Source: Aliamphritea hakodatensis (lineage in GTDB: Bacteria; Pseudomonadota; Gammaproteobacteria; Pseudomonadales; Balneatricaceae). From it: DNA of 64,000 nucleotides. Of this stretch, positions 1 to 8,478 are shown piece by piece. The stretch lies in contig NZ_AP025281.1 of the NCBI RefSeq assembly GCF_024347195.1, forward strand, positions 2,356,001-2,420,000, in the 5' to 3' direction. Within the stretch, counting starts at the first letter, position 1. Every line of letters begins with the position of its first letter. A program made the translations under genes and the position numbers. Under the pieces are notes generated by a model that made no database searches, was not told the origin of the DNA, and saw only the letters and a list, made by a program, of their open reading frames with translations.

Positions 1-1067
1 CCGCGAAAATTGTTGCCAGCCTGTTAACGGAATTTGGTCTGGAAGTGCATACCGGCATTGCAACCACCGGTGTAGTAGCCACTCTTAAGGGCAAGCTGGC
101 GGGGGATGACGCCATTGCCCTGCGGGCGGATATGGATGCGCTGAATCTGCAAGAGCTGAATACCTTCGATCACTGTTCGGTGAATGCCGGTAAGATGCAT
201 GGCTGCGGCCACGACGGCCATACCTGCATGTTACTGGGGGCGGCAAAGCATCTGGCGGAACACCGGGATTTTGCCGGGACTGTGGTATTCATCTTCCAGC
301 CTGCTGAAGAAGGTGAAGCCGGTGCCCGGGCCATGTGTGAGCAGGGCCTGTTTGAGCGTTTTCCGGTGAAAGCGGTATATGGCATGCATAACTGGCCGGG
401 GCTTGAAAGCGGCGAATTTGCCGTGCATTCCGGGCCGGTGATGGCGTCTATGGATGTATTCGATATCACCATTACCGGTAAGGGCTGCCATGGCGGTATG
501 CCACACCTTGGGGTCGACCCGGTGGCGATTGCCGGCCAACTGATTACCAGCCTGCAGAGCGTGGTCAGCCGGACCATGAACCCGCTGCAGTCCGGGGTAA
601 TCAGTATCACCCGGATGAAAGGCGGCGAAGCCTATAACGTGGTGCCGGACAGCGCGACCCTTTCCGGCACCTGCCGGGCATTCTCAAAAGAAACTCAGGA
701 TCTGATCGAATCCCGCATGCGCCGTCTGGTGGAAAGCATCTGTCAGGCATACGGTGCCACCGGCGCGCTTGATTACCGCCGGGTGTATCCGTGCACGGTG
801 AATGATGCGGCGCATGCTGATATCTGTGCCAGTGTGGCTAAAGCGCTGGTGGGTGACGATAAAGTGGATCTCACTCCTGACCCGAGCATGGGGGCGGAAG
901 ATTTTGCCTTTATGCTGCAGGAACGCCCGGGTGCGTACGTTTGGGTGGGTAACGGTTCCAGTGAAGGCGGTAAAGGCCTGCACAATCCGTATTACGACTT
1001 TAACGATGACATCCTGCCACGGGGTGCTAACTACTGGGTTGAACTGGCCCGGGCACAGTTGGCCTGA
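1..1067 (+). CDS. M20 family amidohydrolase (N-acyl amino acid / hippurate hydrolase type), 5' partial
   Basis: This is a metal-dependent peptidase-family M20 amidohydrolase that would split N-acyl amino acids or related amides in the cytoplasm. The frame is open from base 3, so the true start lies upstream and only about 355 residues are present. The metal-site motifs of the family are visible: HGCGHDGHT (bases ~199-225), the PAEEGEAGA stretch with the paired glutamates, MHNWP, and a C-terminal MGAEDFAFM. The dimerisation (lid) domain follows the HGGMPHLGVDP segment. A LysR gene on the same strand begins 27 bases after the stop, suggesting a local regulatory link. The exact substrate cannot be read from sequence. 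Confidence 0.9.
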   Translation, partial: AKIVASLLTEFGLEVHTGIATTGVVATLKGKLAGDDAIALRADMDALNLQELNTFDHCSVNAGKMHGCGHDGHTCMLLGAAKHLAEHRDFAGTVVFIFQPAEEGEAGARAMCEQGLFERFPVKAVYGMHNWPGLESGEFAVHSGPVMASMDVFDITITGKGCHGGMPHLGVDPVAIAGQLITSLQSVVSRTMNPLQSGVISITRMKGGEAYNVVPDSATLSGTCRAFSKETQDLIESRMRRLVESICQAYGATGALDYRRVYPCTVNDAAHADICASVAKALVGDDKVDLTPDPSMGAEDFAFMLQERPGAYVWVGNGSSEGGKGLHNPYYDFNDDILPRGANYWVELARAQLA

Positions 1068-1094
1068 ACCGGGTTGGCTGAGTAGTCATTCATC

Positions 1095-2018
1095 ATGAAG
1101 GCGATTAACGAAAAGCGGGTGGCTTATCTCTATGAGGCGGTTACCCTGGGCACTGTCAGGGCAGCGGCGGACAAGCTGAATGTCGCGCCTTCTGCGGTGA
1201 GCCGGCAAATCGCTTTACTTGAAGACGAACTGGCCATGACCCTGATCGAGCGGCACCGTAAAGGTGTCACCGTGACGGAAGCCGGTGAGCTGGTGTTACG
1301 TTACTACCGTGAGAGCCTGGCAAACGAAGAAGACTGTGTGGCCAAGCTGCAGGCCCTTAAGGGGTTGCAGCTTGGTCATATACAACTCGCGGTTGGCGAA
1401 GGCTTTGTCGGTGATTTAATGGCCGGGCCGTTACCCGAGTTTCAACGCCATTATCCGCAGATCACCGTGGGCATTACCACCGCCGGGAGTAACGAAGTGG
1501 TACGCATGGTGGAAAGCGATGAAGCCCATATCGGCCTGCTGTTCCAGCCGGGTAATCATCCCGGTATCCGTTCTCAGGCGGTGAGCCGTCAGCCTACCTG
1601 TGTCATTGTTCATCCGGAACATGAGCTGGTGGCGGTTGCCGGGCAGGGGGCTGTGAGTCTGGAACAGTTACTGGATTATCCGGTGGCGTTACCGGAAAGC
1701 CATTTCGGTGTGCGCCAGTTACTGGCCATGGTGGAATTTCGGGAGCAGTTTCGGTTTACCCCGGTAATGACCAGTAATTCAATCGCGGTGCTTAAGCATT
1801 TTGTCCGGGCAGATATGGGCATCACCCTATTGCCGGAGTTTGTGGTGGCGGCGGAAATTGCTGATCAGCAGCTGGTGACCATCCCGGTGGACCACAACTT
1901 GCTGGCCAGCGGCGAAGCGCACATGATTACCCGGCTGGGGCGACATCTCTCAGCCGGCCCCCACAAATTACTGCAACACCTGACTGCATGGATGCGGGCA
2001 TTCCGGCCTGCCGGATAA
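1095..2018 (+). CDS. LysR-family transcriptional regulator
   Basis: This 307-residue protein has the LysR layout: an N-terminal winged helix-turn-helix (about residues 8-65, with AADKLNVAPSAVSRQIALLE) followed by a two-lobed periplasmic-binding-like effector domain. It starts 27 bases after the amidohydrolase gene and precedes the LysE-type exporter on the same strand, so one or both are candidate targets. That assignment is inference from position. The ligand is unknown. Length and domain order are normal for the family. Confidence 0.92.
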   Translation: MKAINEKRVAYLYEAVTLGTVRAAADKLNVAPSAVSRQIALLEDELAMTLIERHRKGVTVTEAGELVLRYYRESLANEEDCVAKLQALKGLQLGHIQLAVGEGFVGDLMAGPLPEFQRHYPQITVGITTAGSNEVVRMVESDEAHIGLLFQPGNHPGIRSQAVSRQPTCVIVHPEHELVAVAGQGAVSLEQLLDYPVALPESHFGVRQLLAMVEFREQFRFTPVMTSNSIAVLKHFVRADMGITLLPEFVVAAEIADQQLVTIPVDHNLLASGEAHMITRLGRHLSAGPHKLLQHLTAWMRAFRPAG

Positions 2019-2078
2019 AAGGTTTATTTTCTCCCATCCGTGCCGTACATTGGCTGTCTGATTCATGGAGACATTCTG

Positions 2079-2690
2079 ATGGCACTTGATACCTGGCTGA
2101 TCTATTTACTGGCGGTTGCCGGTCTTACCCTGACTCCTGGCCCGAACAGCCTGCTGGCGCTCACGCACGGCGCGCTCTACGGGCACCGCCGTACCTGCCT
2201 GACCATTGCCGGCAGCTGCAGCGGCTTCATGCTGATTGTGGCGTTGTCGCTGCTGGGTATTGGCGCACTGTTGCAAACCAGCGGTAATATTTTGCTGATC
2301 ATGAAATGGCTCGGCGCGGCTTACCTGATCTACCTGGGCATTCAGGTGTGGCGCAGCCCGGCGATGTCCATGAGCCAGCCTGCAGAACCAAAGCGACGGA
2401 GTAATCTGGCGCTGTTCCGTTCCGGGTTCACGACGTCGGTCTCTAACCCTAAGGTTATTCTGTTTTTTGCGGCGTTCTTTCCGCAGTTCATCGACCCGGA
2501 ACGCTCGCTGCTCACTCAGTTTGTGGTGATGGCACTGACCATCGGCGTGATGGAAATCATCATAGAGTTCACCCTGGCCCGGGCGGCATTTCAGCTACGG
2601 CCGGTGCTGGAACGCTCCGGCAAGATCTTCAACCGTTGCTGCGGTGGCATGTTCGCCGGGATTGGTGTGGCCTTACCGTTCAGTAACTGA
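2079..2690 (+). CDS. LysE/RhtB-family amino-acid exporter
   Basis: This is an inner-membrane exporter of the LysE/RhtB superfamily, which pumps out amino acids or their derivatives. The family signature GLTLTPGPNSLLALTHG lies near the N-terminus, followed by hydrophobic segments in the usual six-helix pattern and the SNPKVILFFAAFFPQFI motif mid-protein. I chose the ATG at 2079 because a GGAG lies about nine bases upstream and the resulting 203 residues fit the family; an in-frame GTG at 2040 would add 13 unlikely residues. It follows a LysR gene on the same strand. Confidence 0.9.
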   Translation: MALDTWLIYLLAVAGLTLTPGPNSLLALTHGALYGHRRTCLTIAGSCSGFMLIVALSLLGIGALLQTSGNILLIMKWLGAAYLIYLGIQVWRSPAMSMSQPAEPKRRSNLALFRSGFTTSVSNPKVILFFAAFFPQFIDPERSLLTQFVVMALTIGVMEIIIEFTLARAAFQLRPVLERSGKIFNRCCGGMFAGIGVALPFSN

Positions 2691-2695
2691 AACAG

Positions 2696-2736
2696 GGTGC
2701 GGTATAAGGTATCAGACTGATACCGGAGGCCGCACC
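2696..2736 (+). terminator. Strong two-tier hairpin after the LysE gene
   Basis: Outer arms GGTGCGG (2696-2702) and CCGCACC (2730-2736) enclose inner arms GGTATCA (2708-2714) and TGATACC (2718-2724). All 14 pairs are perfect. It begins six bases after the exporter stop codon. No U-run follows, so it may stabilise the 3' end or act as a weak terminator. Confidence 0.6.
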
Positions 2737-2865
2737 GACACTTCTGAACTCAATTTAAGTCAGCCTTGCGTTGCCTGCTTCTCTCACAGATTTGTTTTGC
2801 GAGTGATGCAGATTCTTTATGTATCACCTTATGAACAGCGACAGTTTGTAGTATTCGGTTTAGAG

Positions 2866-2905
2866 GTACATAATTAAGTACATCTTTATGTACAATATTA
2901 TGTGC
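2866..2905. promoter_or_regulatory. Phased GTACA operator array upstream of yafN-yafO
   Basis: GTAC occurs at 2866, 2878 and 2890 and GTGC at 2902, that is four elements at an exact 12-base period, each followed by A. A possible -10 hexamer TATTAT lies at 2896-2901, inside the array. The array ends 22 bases before the antitoxin start, which fits autoregulation by antitoxin or toxin-antitoxin complex. The regular spacing is seen directly; the operator role is inference. Confidence 0.6.
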
Positions 2906-2927
2906 AAACCTTATGCGGAGAGAGTAA

Positions 2928-3227
2928 ATGAGTACTCAGGCGATCTACGCGGAACAAACAGTCAGTATTACTGAAGTGCGTAAAAATCCTGCAAAATATT
3001 TCACCGAGCAGCCGGTAGCCGTGTTGTCGAACAACAAGCCTGCCGGTTACATGGTCAGCGCTGAAACATTCGAAATGCTGATTAAAGCAGTTGAGGCACA
3101 GCAGGCACCGACAGAATTCAGGGCGAGCTTCCGGCCAACAGCGGCCCGGCTTGATGCTATCGCAGCGGCAGGCAGGGAAGCATTGGAAACTGCCTCTGAT
3201 GATGAACTGGGTGAATTCACTGAATAA
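2928..3227 (+). CDS. yafN: Type II antitoxin, Phd/YefM (YafN-like)
   Basis: This 99-residue protein has the Phd/YefM antitoxin fold pattern: an N-terminal DNA-binding half (SITEVRKNPAKYF, then VLSNNKPAGYMVSAETFEML) and an acidic, probably disordered C-terminal tail ending in DDELGEFTE that would wrap the toxin. Its stop codon overlaps the start of the toxin by one base (TAATG), so the pair is translationally coupled. A GCGGAGAG ribosome site precedes the ATG. It is named YafN because its partner is clearly YafO-like; by itself it could be called only Phd/YefM family. Confidence 0.85.
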   Translation: MSTQAIYAEQTVSITEVRKNPAKYFTEQPVAVLSNNKPAGYMVSAETFEMLIKAVEAQQAPTEFRASFRPTAARLDAIAAAGREALETASDDELGEFTE

Positions 3228-3622
3228 TGCGTATTTTCAAAGGACGAGTGCTTCGGGCACAGCTCACGGAACAAGAGCAAATTGCGTTAACCAATGACTT
3301 CAGACGCTATAAAACCACAGGCGAACTGCCCGATACATTTGGCAGAGATGCAGCATACGACCATCCGAATACTCCGCCACTGATACAGGCCGGGCAGGTT
3401 CAGCATATACATTTGTTGGATGAATCAGATCAGTGGGATGTACATACCATTCAGTTTTACCGAACCAGTGATAAACACCTGGTGTATTGCCCGGGGGCTT
3501 TACATGATGATTGCTTTTTACTGATGGCGATACTGTCACCGGATGCCCATGCGCAGGCAAAAGACTCCAATATTATGAGAAAACTGGGGCTGATGGCTGA
3601 GAAATTCAGAAATATCTATTAA
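3227..3622 (+). CDS. yafO: YafO-family mRNA interferase toxin
   Basis: This 131-residue protein closely follows the E. coli YafO pattern from memory: the opening MRIFK, then YKTTGELPDTFGRDAAYDH, HIHL, HLVYC and a C-terminal MAEKFRNIY. YafO is a ribosome-dependent mRNA endonuclease that halts translation when free of YafN. In E. coli the pair sits in the SOS-controlled dinB operon; here there is no dinB neighbour and I saw no LexA-type CTGT-N8-ACAG box upstream. Start overlaps the antitoxin stop by one base. Confidence 0.88.
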   Translation: MRIFKGRVLRAQLTEQEQIALTNDFRRYKTTGELPDTFGRDAAYDHPNTPPLIQAGQVQHIHLLDESDQWDVHTIQFYRTSDKHLVYCPGALHDDCFLLMAILSPDAHAQAKDSNIMRKLGLMAEKFRNIY

Positions 3623-3637
3623 CGATGCCTTTTCTGT

Positions 3638-3655
3638 TTGTCTCCGGGCAGACAA
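3638..3655 (+). terminator. Weak hairpin downstream of yafO
   Basis: TTGTCT (3638-3643) pairs with AGACAA (3650-3655) across a six-base loop and is followed by TTTAT. It lies 15 bases after the toxin stop. The U-run is short, so terminator strength is uncertain. Confidence 0.35.
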
Positions 3656-3823
3656 TTTATGACAGTGTGTTTTGTGATTATTTTTAGCGACCGGTCTGTG
3701 AGGCCAAAAGCCTGTCTTTCCGGATGAGAGGTAAGATAGGTAATAGCGATTCGTAATGCGAAGTAATAGGATAAGCCTCTGGCCATTCACAGCCAGACAT
3801 TCTTGCGAAGAAGGAAGTCAGTT

Positions 3824-4525
3824 ATGAACCATACAGTACTAGGGAAAGTTGAAGTCGTATTAACCGGTAAGGCGGTTCCGTACAGCCGGCCGGGCAAGAC
3901 CAGCGCCATTCATAAAACACCGGTTGAAGGTGCAGTTGAGGTGTTGGAACTTGGGCTTTACGGTGATGAACAGGCAGATTTACGGGTGCACGGCGGGCCT
4001 CACAAAGCGGTGCATATTTACCCCCGGGAACATTACAGCGAATGGCAGGAAGCCCTTGGCCACCGGGCTGTTCTGGAACAGGCCGGTGCCTTTGGTGAAA
4101 ACCTCAGCAGCCGGGGCCTGACCGAAGCAACGGTGTGCATGGGGGATCAGTTCAGAATCGGATCGGTACTGTTTGAAGTGTCGCAGGGGCGTCAGCCATG
4201 CTGGAAGCTGAACGACAGGTTTGACTGCAAAACCATGGCGAAGCAGGTGCAGGATACGCGGCGTACGGGTTGGTACTTCCGGGTGCTGGAAGCCGGCTCT
4301 TTACAGGCTGGCGATGATATTGTGCTGGTTGCACGGCCGTGGCCGCAATGGTCACTGTCCCGCTTTATGGGGCTGATCTACGACGGTGTTCTGGATGCAC
4401 CGCAGTTGCGGGAAGCGCTGCAGCTGCCATTGGTTGAATCGTGGGAGAAGCTGCTGAAGAAGCGTCTGGAAAAAGCCGAAGTGGAAGACTGGTCACCCCG
4501 TATAGACGGGCCGGCTAAGGACTGA
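3824..4525 (+). CDS. yiiM: MOSC-domain protein, YiiM-like (6-N-hydroxylaminopurine reductase type)
   Basis: This 233-residue protein matches the E. coli YiiM layout: a MOSC domain with GLYGDEQADLRVHGGPHKAVHIYPREHY, the AFGENLS segment, and QGRQPCWKLN, whose cysteine is the expected molybdenum-cofactor ligand. A short C-terminal helical region (3-alpha domain) follows. YiiM reduces N-hydroxylated base analogues using electrons from a flavin reductase. I chose the ATG at 3824, which has GAAGGAAG upstream; the TTG at 3803 overlaps that site. The LysR gene begins 15 bases after the stop. Confidence 0.85.
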   Translation: MNHTVLGKVEVVLTGKAVPYSRPGKTSAIHKTPVEGAVEVLELGLYGDEQADLRVHGGPHKAVHIYPREHYSEWQEALGHRAVLEQAGAFGENLSSRGLTEATVCMGDQFRIGSVLFEVSQGRQPCWKLNDRFDCKTMAKQVQDTRRTGWYFRVLEAGSLQAGDDIVLVARPWPQWSLSRFMGLIYDGVLDAPQLREALQLPLVESWEKLLKKRLEKAEVEDWSPRIDGPAKD

Positions 4526-4539
4526 CAGGCAGGTAAATC

Positions 4540-5427
4540 ATGTCACTTAAAACACTGCGCACACTGACCGCCATTGTCCAGCAGGGCAGCTTTGCCGCTG
4601 CCGGCGAGACGCTGGGCCTGACTCAGGCGGCGGTCAGTATTCAGATTCGCCAGCTGGAAGAGGAACTGGGGGCGCGGCTGTTTGACCGTATTGGCCGAAA
4701 TCAGGTGTTGAATCCTGATGGCCGCAAAGTGCTGGAAAGGGCAGAGAAAATTCTCGGGCTGTATGATCAGTTAGGCGAGGGCATTGGCAGTGAAAGCCAG
4801 TACCGGGGTGAGCTGTTGCTGGGGGCGGTATTCAGCATTCAGACCGGCGGGCTGGGTTTAGTGCTGGCACGGCTGCGGGAACGTTTTCCGCATCTGAAGA
4901 TCAAGATTCTGCGCGGCATGTCGATTGATCTGGCAGCCCGGGTGGAAAACGGTGAACTTGATGCCGTGCTCATTACCGAGCCGCAACAGGCGATACGCCC
5001 GGAATTTTGCTGGCAAACGCTGGAATCGGAGCCGTTTTACGTGGTTGGCCATAAAGATGTGCCGGCGTTGTCCGACAGTGAGATCCTGAGCCAGTATCCG
5101 TTTATCCGCCTTGATCCGCGGGCCTGGGCGGGGAGCATGATCGACAACGAACTGCGCCGCCGCCAGATTCAGACCAACGAAATGATGGAGTTGGATTCGC
5201 TGCAGGGGGCGCTGAATATGGTGAAGCAGAACCTTGGCGTCACAGTAATGGCGCTGGGTAAGTACCGCAGTGAGCAGCTCATGAGCGATATCCGGCTGGT
5301 GCCTTTTGGTGATCCGGTTATTTACCGGAATATCGGTATTTATCAGCGCCGCGAACATGCCCGGCAGGGGCTGGTGCAGATGCTGATTGATGAGTTTACT
5401 GATGCCTTTATTGAAACAGAGGGCTAA
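4540..5427 (+). CDS. LysR-family transcriptional regulator
   Basis: This 295-residue regulator has the N-terminal winged HTH (GSFAAAGETLGLTQAAVSIQIRQLEEELG) and a LysR effector domain. It begins 15 bases after the MOSC gene and is followed by an AEC permease on the same strand after 135 bases, the more likely target. Both assignments are positional inference. Length is normal. Confidence 0.92.
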   Translation: MSLKTLRTLTAIVQQGSFAAAGETLGLTQAAVSIQIRQLEEELGARLFDRIGRNQVLNPDGRKVLERAEKILGLYDQLGEGIGSESQYRGELLLGAVFSIQTGGLGLVLARLRERFPHLKIKILRGMSIDLAARVENGELDAVLITEPQQAIRPEFCWQTLESEPFYVVGHKDVPALSDSEILSQYPFIRLDPRAWAGSMIDNELRRRQIQTNEMMELDSLQGALNMVKQNLGVTVMALGKYRSEQLMSDIRLVPFGDPVIYRNIGIYQRREHARQGLVQMLIDEFTDAFIETEG

Positions 5428-5562
5428 GAGATCAGAAGGTTAAGTTAATTCATAAAATAATTTTAACAGTTAAGCTAAAAAGTATAATTTTTATTGTTTG
5501 TTAAGCAGGCGTAAGCTTGGCGGAAATTACTTCTTCTGCTGTGTGTTTAGTCGGAGCCTGCT

Positions 5563-6492
5563 ATGCCTCTTGCCATCGAAGCCCTCATTCCCGTGACCCT
5601 GACCGTGTTTATCGGTTATCTGGCCCGCCAGCATTTTAAGGTGGGTGAAAGTGTCTGGGCTGGCATTGAAAAGCTTACCTACTATCTGTTTGCGCCCTCG
5701 CTGCTGGTGGTGTCACTGGCGAATAAATCCCTGCAGGATCTGGCCTGGTTCGAAGTTTTTGCCACCCTCGTCATGGCGCTGTTGCTGTGCAGCGCAGTGA
5801 TTGTGCTGTGGCAGAGCCTGGTCCGTCCGGTGGATATGCCATCTTTCACTTCGGTGTTTCAGGGTGGGGTCCGTTTTAACAGCTTTGTGGCACTGGCACT
5901 GGCGGATAACCTGTTTGGCGCTCAGGGGCTGATGGTTGGCGCGCTGGCCACGGTGGTGATCGTGATTTCGGTGAATATTCTCAGTGTGTCTGTGTTCTCG
6001 GTGGCGAACCGCCGGCAGGGGAACTGGCTGCAGTTGCCGTACCAGTTAATTACCAATCCGCTGATTATCGGCTGCCTGATCGGTTTAACTCTGAACCTGA
6101 CCGGTATCGGCCTGACAGCTTCGCTGGACAATCTGCTGCTGATGCTGGGTAAAACCGCGCTGCCTATGGCGTTGCTGGCGGTAGGCGCGGCGTTACGGCT
6201 GGGAAATATTAGCAGCAGCATTGAAATGATCGCCTTTACCTCTGTGATGCAGTTTCTGTTTAAACCGCTGGCGGCGCTGCTGATCGGGCAATGGCTGGGT
6301 CTGGAAGGGCTGACGGTGATTATCGTGGTGATTTTTATGGCGGTGCCGACTGCACCTTCGGCCTATGTGCTGGCCCGGCAGCTGGGCGGGAATGCCCCGG
6401 CAATGGCATCGATCATTACCGTGCAGACCCTGATTGCCTTTGTGACCTTGCCCATAACCCTGAGTTTACTGCTGCCGATGGTTAATGCCTGA
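5563..6492 (+). CDS. AEC-family permease (auxin efflux carrier type)
   Basis: This 309-residue protein is a hydrophobic inner-membrane transporter with about ten predicted helices and the AEC split between two five-helix halves. LTYYLFAPSLLVVSLANKS near the N-terminus and FMAVPTAPSAYVLARQLGG near the C-terminus are family-typical. AEC proteins export or exchange organic acids and amino acids; the cargo here is unknown. A TCGGAG ribosome site precedes the ATG. The AT-rich stretch 5428-5562 upstream probably holds its promoter and operator for the preceding LysR regulator. The window has a second AEC gene at 46658. Confidence 0.88.
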   Translation: MPLAIEALIPVTLTVFIGYLARQHFKVGESVWAGIEKLTYYLFAPSLLVVSLANKSLQDLAWFEVFATLVMALLLCSAVIVLWQSLVRPVDMPSFTSVFQGGVRFNSFVALALADNLFGAQGLMVGALATVVIVISVNILSVSVFSVANRRQGNWLQLPYQLITNPLIIGCLIGLTLNLTGIGLTASLDNLLLMLGKTALPMALLAVGAALRLGNISSSIEMIAFTSVMQFLFKPLAALLIGQWLGLEGLTVIIVVIFMAVPTAPSAYVLARQLGGNAPAMASIITVQTLIAFVTLPITLSLLLPMVNA

Positions 6493-6504
6493 GGCGCATT
6501 AACC
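6480..6504 (+). other. Hairpin spanning the AEC stop codon
   Basis: GGTTAATGC (6480-6488) pairs perfectly with GCATTAACC (6496-6504) around a seven-base loop containing the TGA stop. No U-run follows, so 3'-end protection or weak termination is more likely than classical intrinsic termination. Confidence 0.45.
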
Positions 6505-6659
6505 GGGCAGGGTAATCGCGGGAAATCAGCGCGGCACAGGGCGGAACGAAAGTTTGCGCAATTATTATGCTGTTTTGTCGTATTCAGTAAGCGCCGTGGT
6601 TTGCCTTTTGATATACTCCCGCGCCTTCACGGCCCGGCCGTCTCTGCTTAAGGTTAACA

Positions 6660-7349
6660 ATGATCACTCACGATTTTTTATACAACGCCGTCGGCATGCT
6701 CAGCTCGCTGATGTTTCTCGGCTGTCTGTTCGGGCTGGTTAAACAGTACCGCCGGATCAACAGCCGTAAAAAAGATGTTCCGGCCGGTGAGACCGGCTAC
6801 GCGACCCGCTCACTGTCGGTGAACAGCTTCTTTTCAAGCTTCATCGCATTCTATGCGTTCTTCCTGTATTCCATCATGTTGCAGGAGATTGATTACTACC
6901 TGTTTGTGACCCGCTTGCTGGCCGCATCCATGACACTGGTCGTGCTGTTTGAAATATTCCGCGACCGTAAGCCGCTGTCGCAACGCCTGCCGTTCTTATC
7001 CGGCGTACTGTTAATGGCCGTTGCGGTGCTGTGTATTGGCGTCAGAGAAGACATGCTGTTTATCGGCCGCTCGGCGTCGATCTTCCTGGCGGTGGGGGCT
7101 ACCCTGATTATGCTGCAGGGTGGCATCCAGCAGATTCGCAAGATCCGCCAAGAGCAGTCAGTCGGAGCGTTATCGCTGTCGATGAACGTGATTTTTGCAA
7201 TGAAAGATGTCTCTAATATCGCGTTTGGTCTGGTGATCGGATTTGCCGACGGCTGGCCGCTGATCATGACAGGTACCGTGAGTGCGCTGACCAAAGCTGC
7301 GGTGATCATGCAGTTCTACTTCTTCAGGGAAAAGCCTGTTGCGGCCTGA
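6660..7349 (+). CDS. Seven-helix PQ-loop / SWEET-like membrane protein
   Basis: This 229-residue integral membrane protein appears to consist of two similar halves. Each half has a short basic loop (KQYRRINSRKK; QQIRKIRQEQS), then a segment of the form S-L-S-(V/M)-N (RSLSVNSFFSSF; GALSLSMNVIFAM), then two more helices. That resembles the MtN3/SWEET/PQ-loop 3-1-3 architecture, although the PQ pair itself is degenerate. Bacterial relatives are usually single-repeat SemiSWEETs of about 90 residues. Family assignment is from pattern only and the substrate is unknown. AAGG precedes the ATG. Confidence 0.6.
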   Translation: MITHDFLYNAVGMLSSLMFLGCLFGLVKQYRRINSRKKDVPAGETGYATRSLSVNSFFSSFIAFYAFFLYSIMLQEIDYYLFVTRLLAASMTLVVLFEIFRDRKPLSQRLPFLSGVLLMAVAVLCIGVREDMLFIGRSASIFLAVGATLIMLQGGIQQIRKIRQEQSVGALSLSMNVIFAMKDVSNIAFGLVIGFADGWPLIMTGTVSALTKAAVIMQFYFFREKPVAA

Positions 7350-7366
7350 TTCCTCCGATTGAAAAG

Positions 7367-7416
7367 AACAGGGGCGCTTAGCTAAGCCGTTCAGGTTAGC
7401 CAAGCCCCTGTTTTTT
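7367..7416. terminator. Terminator between convergent genes
   Basis: AACAGGGGC (7367-7375) pairs with GCCCCTGTT (7404-7412), with an inner GCTAA (7381-7385) and TTAGC (7396-7400) pair. A T-run follows on the plus strand and an A-run precedes, so it could serve both the membrane-protein gene and the convergent DMT gene. Confidence 0.8.
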
Positions 7417-8322
7417 ATTGTGCTGCCGCACGACCCATTCTGCGAGGCTGATCCCGGCCAGCACCATGATCAGCCCGATCATGTGATAAATCTGAAAAGC
7501 TTCACCCAGCACCAGTACCGCCAGCAGGGCACCGAAGATCGGCACCAGATTGATGAAAATCCCGCCCCGGTTAGCACCGATGCGCGCCACCCCTTTGGCA
7601 TAAAACAGTTGTGCCAGGAAAGACGGGAAGATCGCCACATAAATGACCAGCAGTATGTTGCCGCTGTTAATTTCCGGCAGGCCACGGCTCTGGGTGTTCC
7701 AGGCGATCAGCGGCAGCAACACTGCCAGCGAGACCACCGCCAGAGAGAAAATAAAGCTCAGGTCGTGAATCTGTGGCCGCCAGCGCAGGCTGACGCTGTA
7801 AACAGAGTAAAAGACGATGGCGATGATCATGATGGCATCGCCCCGGTTCAGGCCCTCATTGAGCAGAATGGCCGGGTTGCCCTGAGTAACTGTGATCACA
7901 ACGCCTATACCCGCAATTACCACGCCGAGGATCTGCAGGCCAAAGACCTGCTGGCTGAATAAAATCCGGTTCAGCACCATGATGAACACCGGAATGGCCG
8001 CCTGTTCGATGGAGACGTTAATGGCGCTGGTATAGTGCAGAGCGCCATACAGGCAAAGGTTAAAGCCGACAAAACCGAAGCCACCCATTAAGCACAGTTT
8101 CCACCAGTTTTCCCGGATTACGGGCCAGTCTTTTTTGAGGTGGGCCCGGGCAATAAAGCCGATCAGGGCGACCGCAAATACCCAGCGTAAGAAGGTAAAT
8201 TCAATGGCGTTCCATTCGCTGACAGCCAGTTTGCCAACTACCGCATTACCGCCCCAGAACAGCGGGGCCAGCGTCAGCAGCAGGTAGGGCGAGGATAAAG
8301 CGGTATGACGTGAATCTGACAC
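7396..8322 (-). CDS. DMT-superfamily (EamA) permease
   Basis: This is a ten-helix inner-membrane permease with two EamA repeats, of the drug/metabolite transporter superfamily. LAPLFWGGNAVVGKLAV opens the first repeat and a conserved basic tail ends the protein. I placed the start at the GTG at 8322, which has GGAAG seven bases upstream and gives 308 residues; the frame stays open to an ATG at 8391, but that would add a non-family N-terminal stretch. Substrate is unknown. Confidence 0.85.
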   Translation of the reverse strand: MSDSRHTALSSPYLLLTLAPLFWGGNAVVGKLAVSEWNAIEFTFLRWVFAVALIGFIARAHLKKDWPVIRENWWKLCLMGGFGFVGFNLCLYGALHYTSAINVSIEQAAIPVFIMVLNRILFSQQVFGLQILGVVIAGIGVVITVTQGNPAILLNEGLNRGDAIMIIAIVFYSVYSVSLRWRPQIHDLSFIFSLAVVSLAVLLPLIAWNTQSRGLPEINSGNILLVIYVAIFPSFLAQLFYAKGVARIGANRGGIFINLVPIFGALLAVLVLGEAFQIYHMIGLIMVLAGISLAEWVVRQHNKKQGLG

Positions 8323-8478
8323 TGGGTTCTTCCATGGGGCCGAGGGTGAGAAACCGACAATACTGAAGTAAAAAAACACACTTGTCAGCACAAAGTTTGC
8401 GGGTATGCTTTGGTCAGTAATCAGAGTTTTATATCCGCAAGCAGGGAAGCAGCTGAACAGATGTTCAGGGAGTCTTAA

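Noticed and set aside
2644..2877. 77-residue plus-strand open frame after the LysE gene
   Set aside because: It begins inside the LysE gene in another frame, crosses the strong hairpin at 2696-2736 and runs into the yafN operator; composition does not look coding.
3227..3622. SOS (LexA) control of yafNO as in the E. coli dinB operon
   Set aside because: No CTGT-N8-ACAG box was seen upstream of yafN and dinB is absent.
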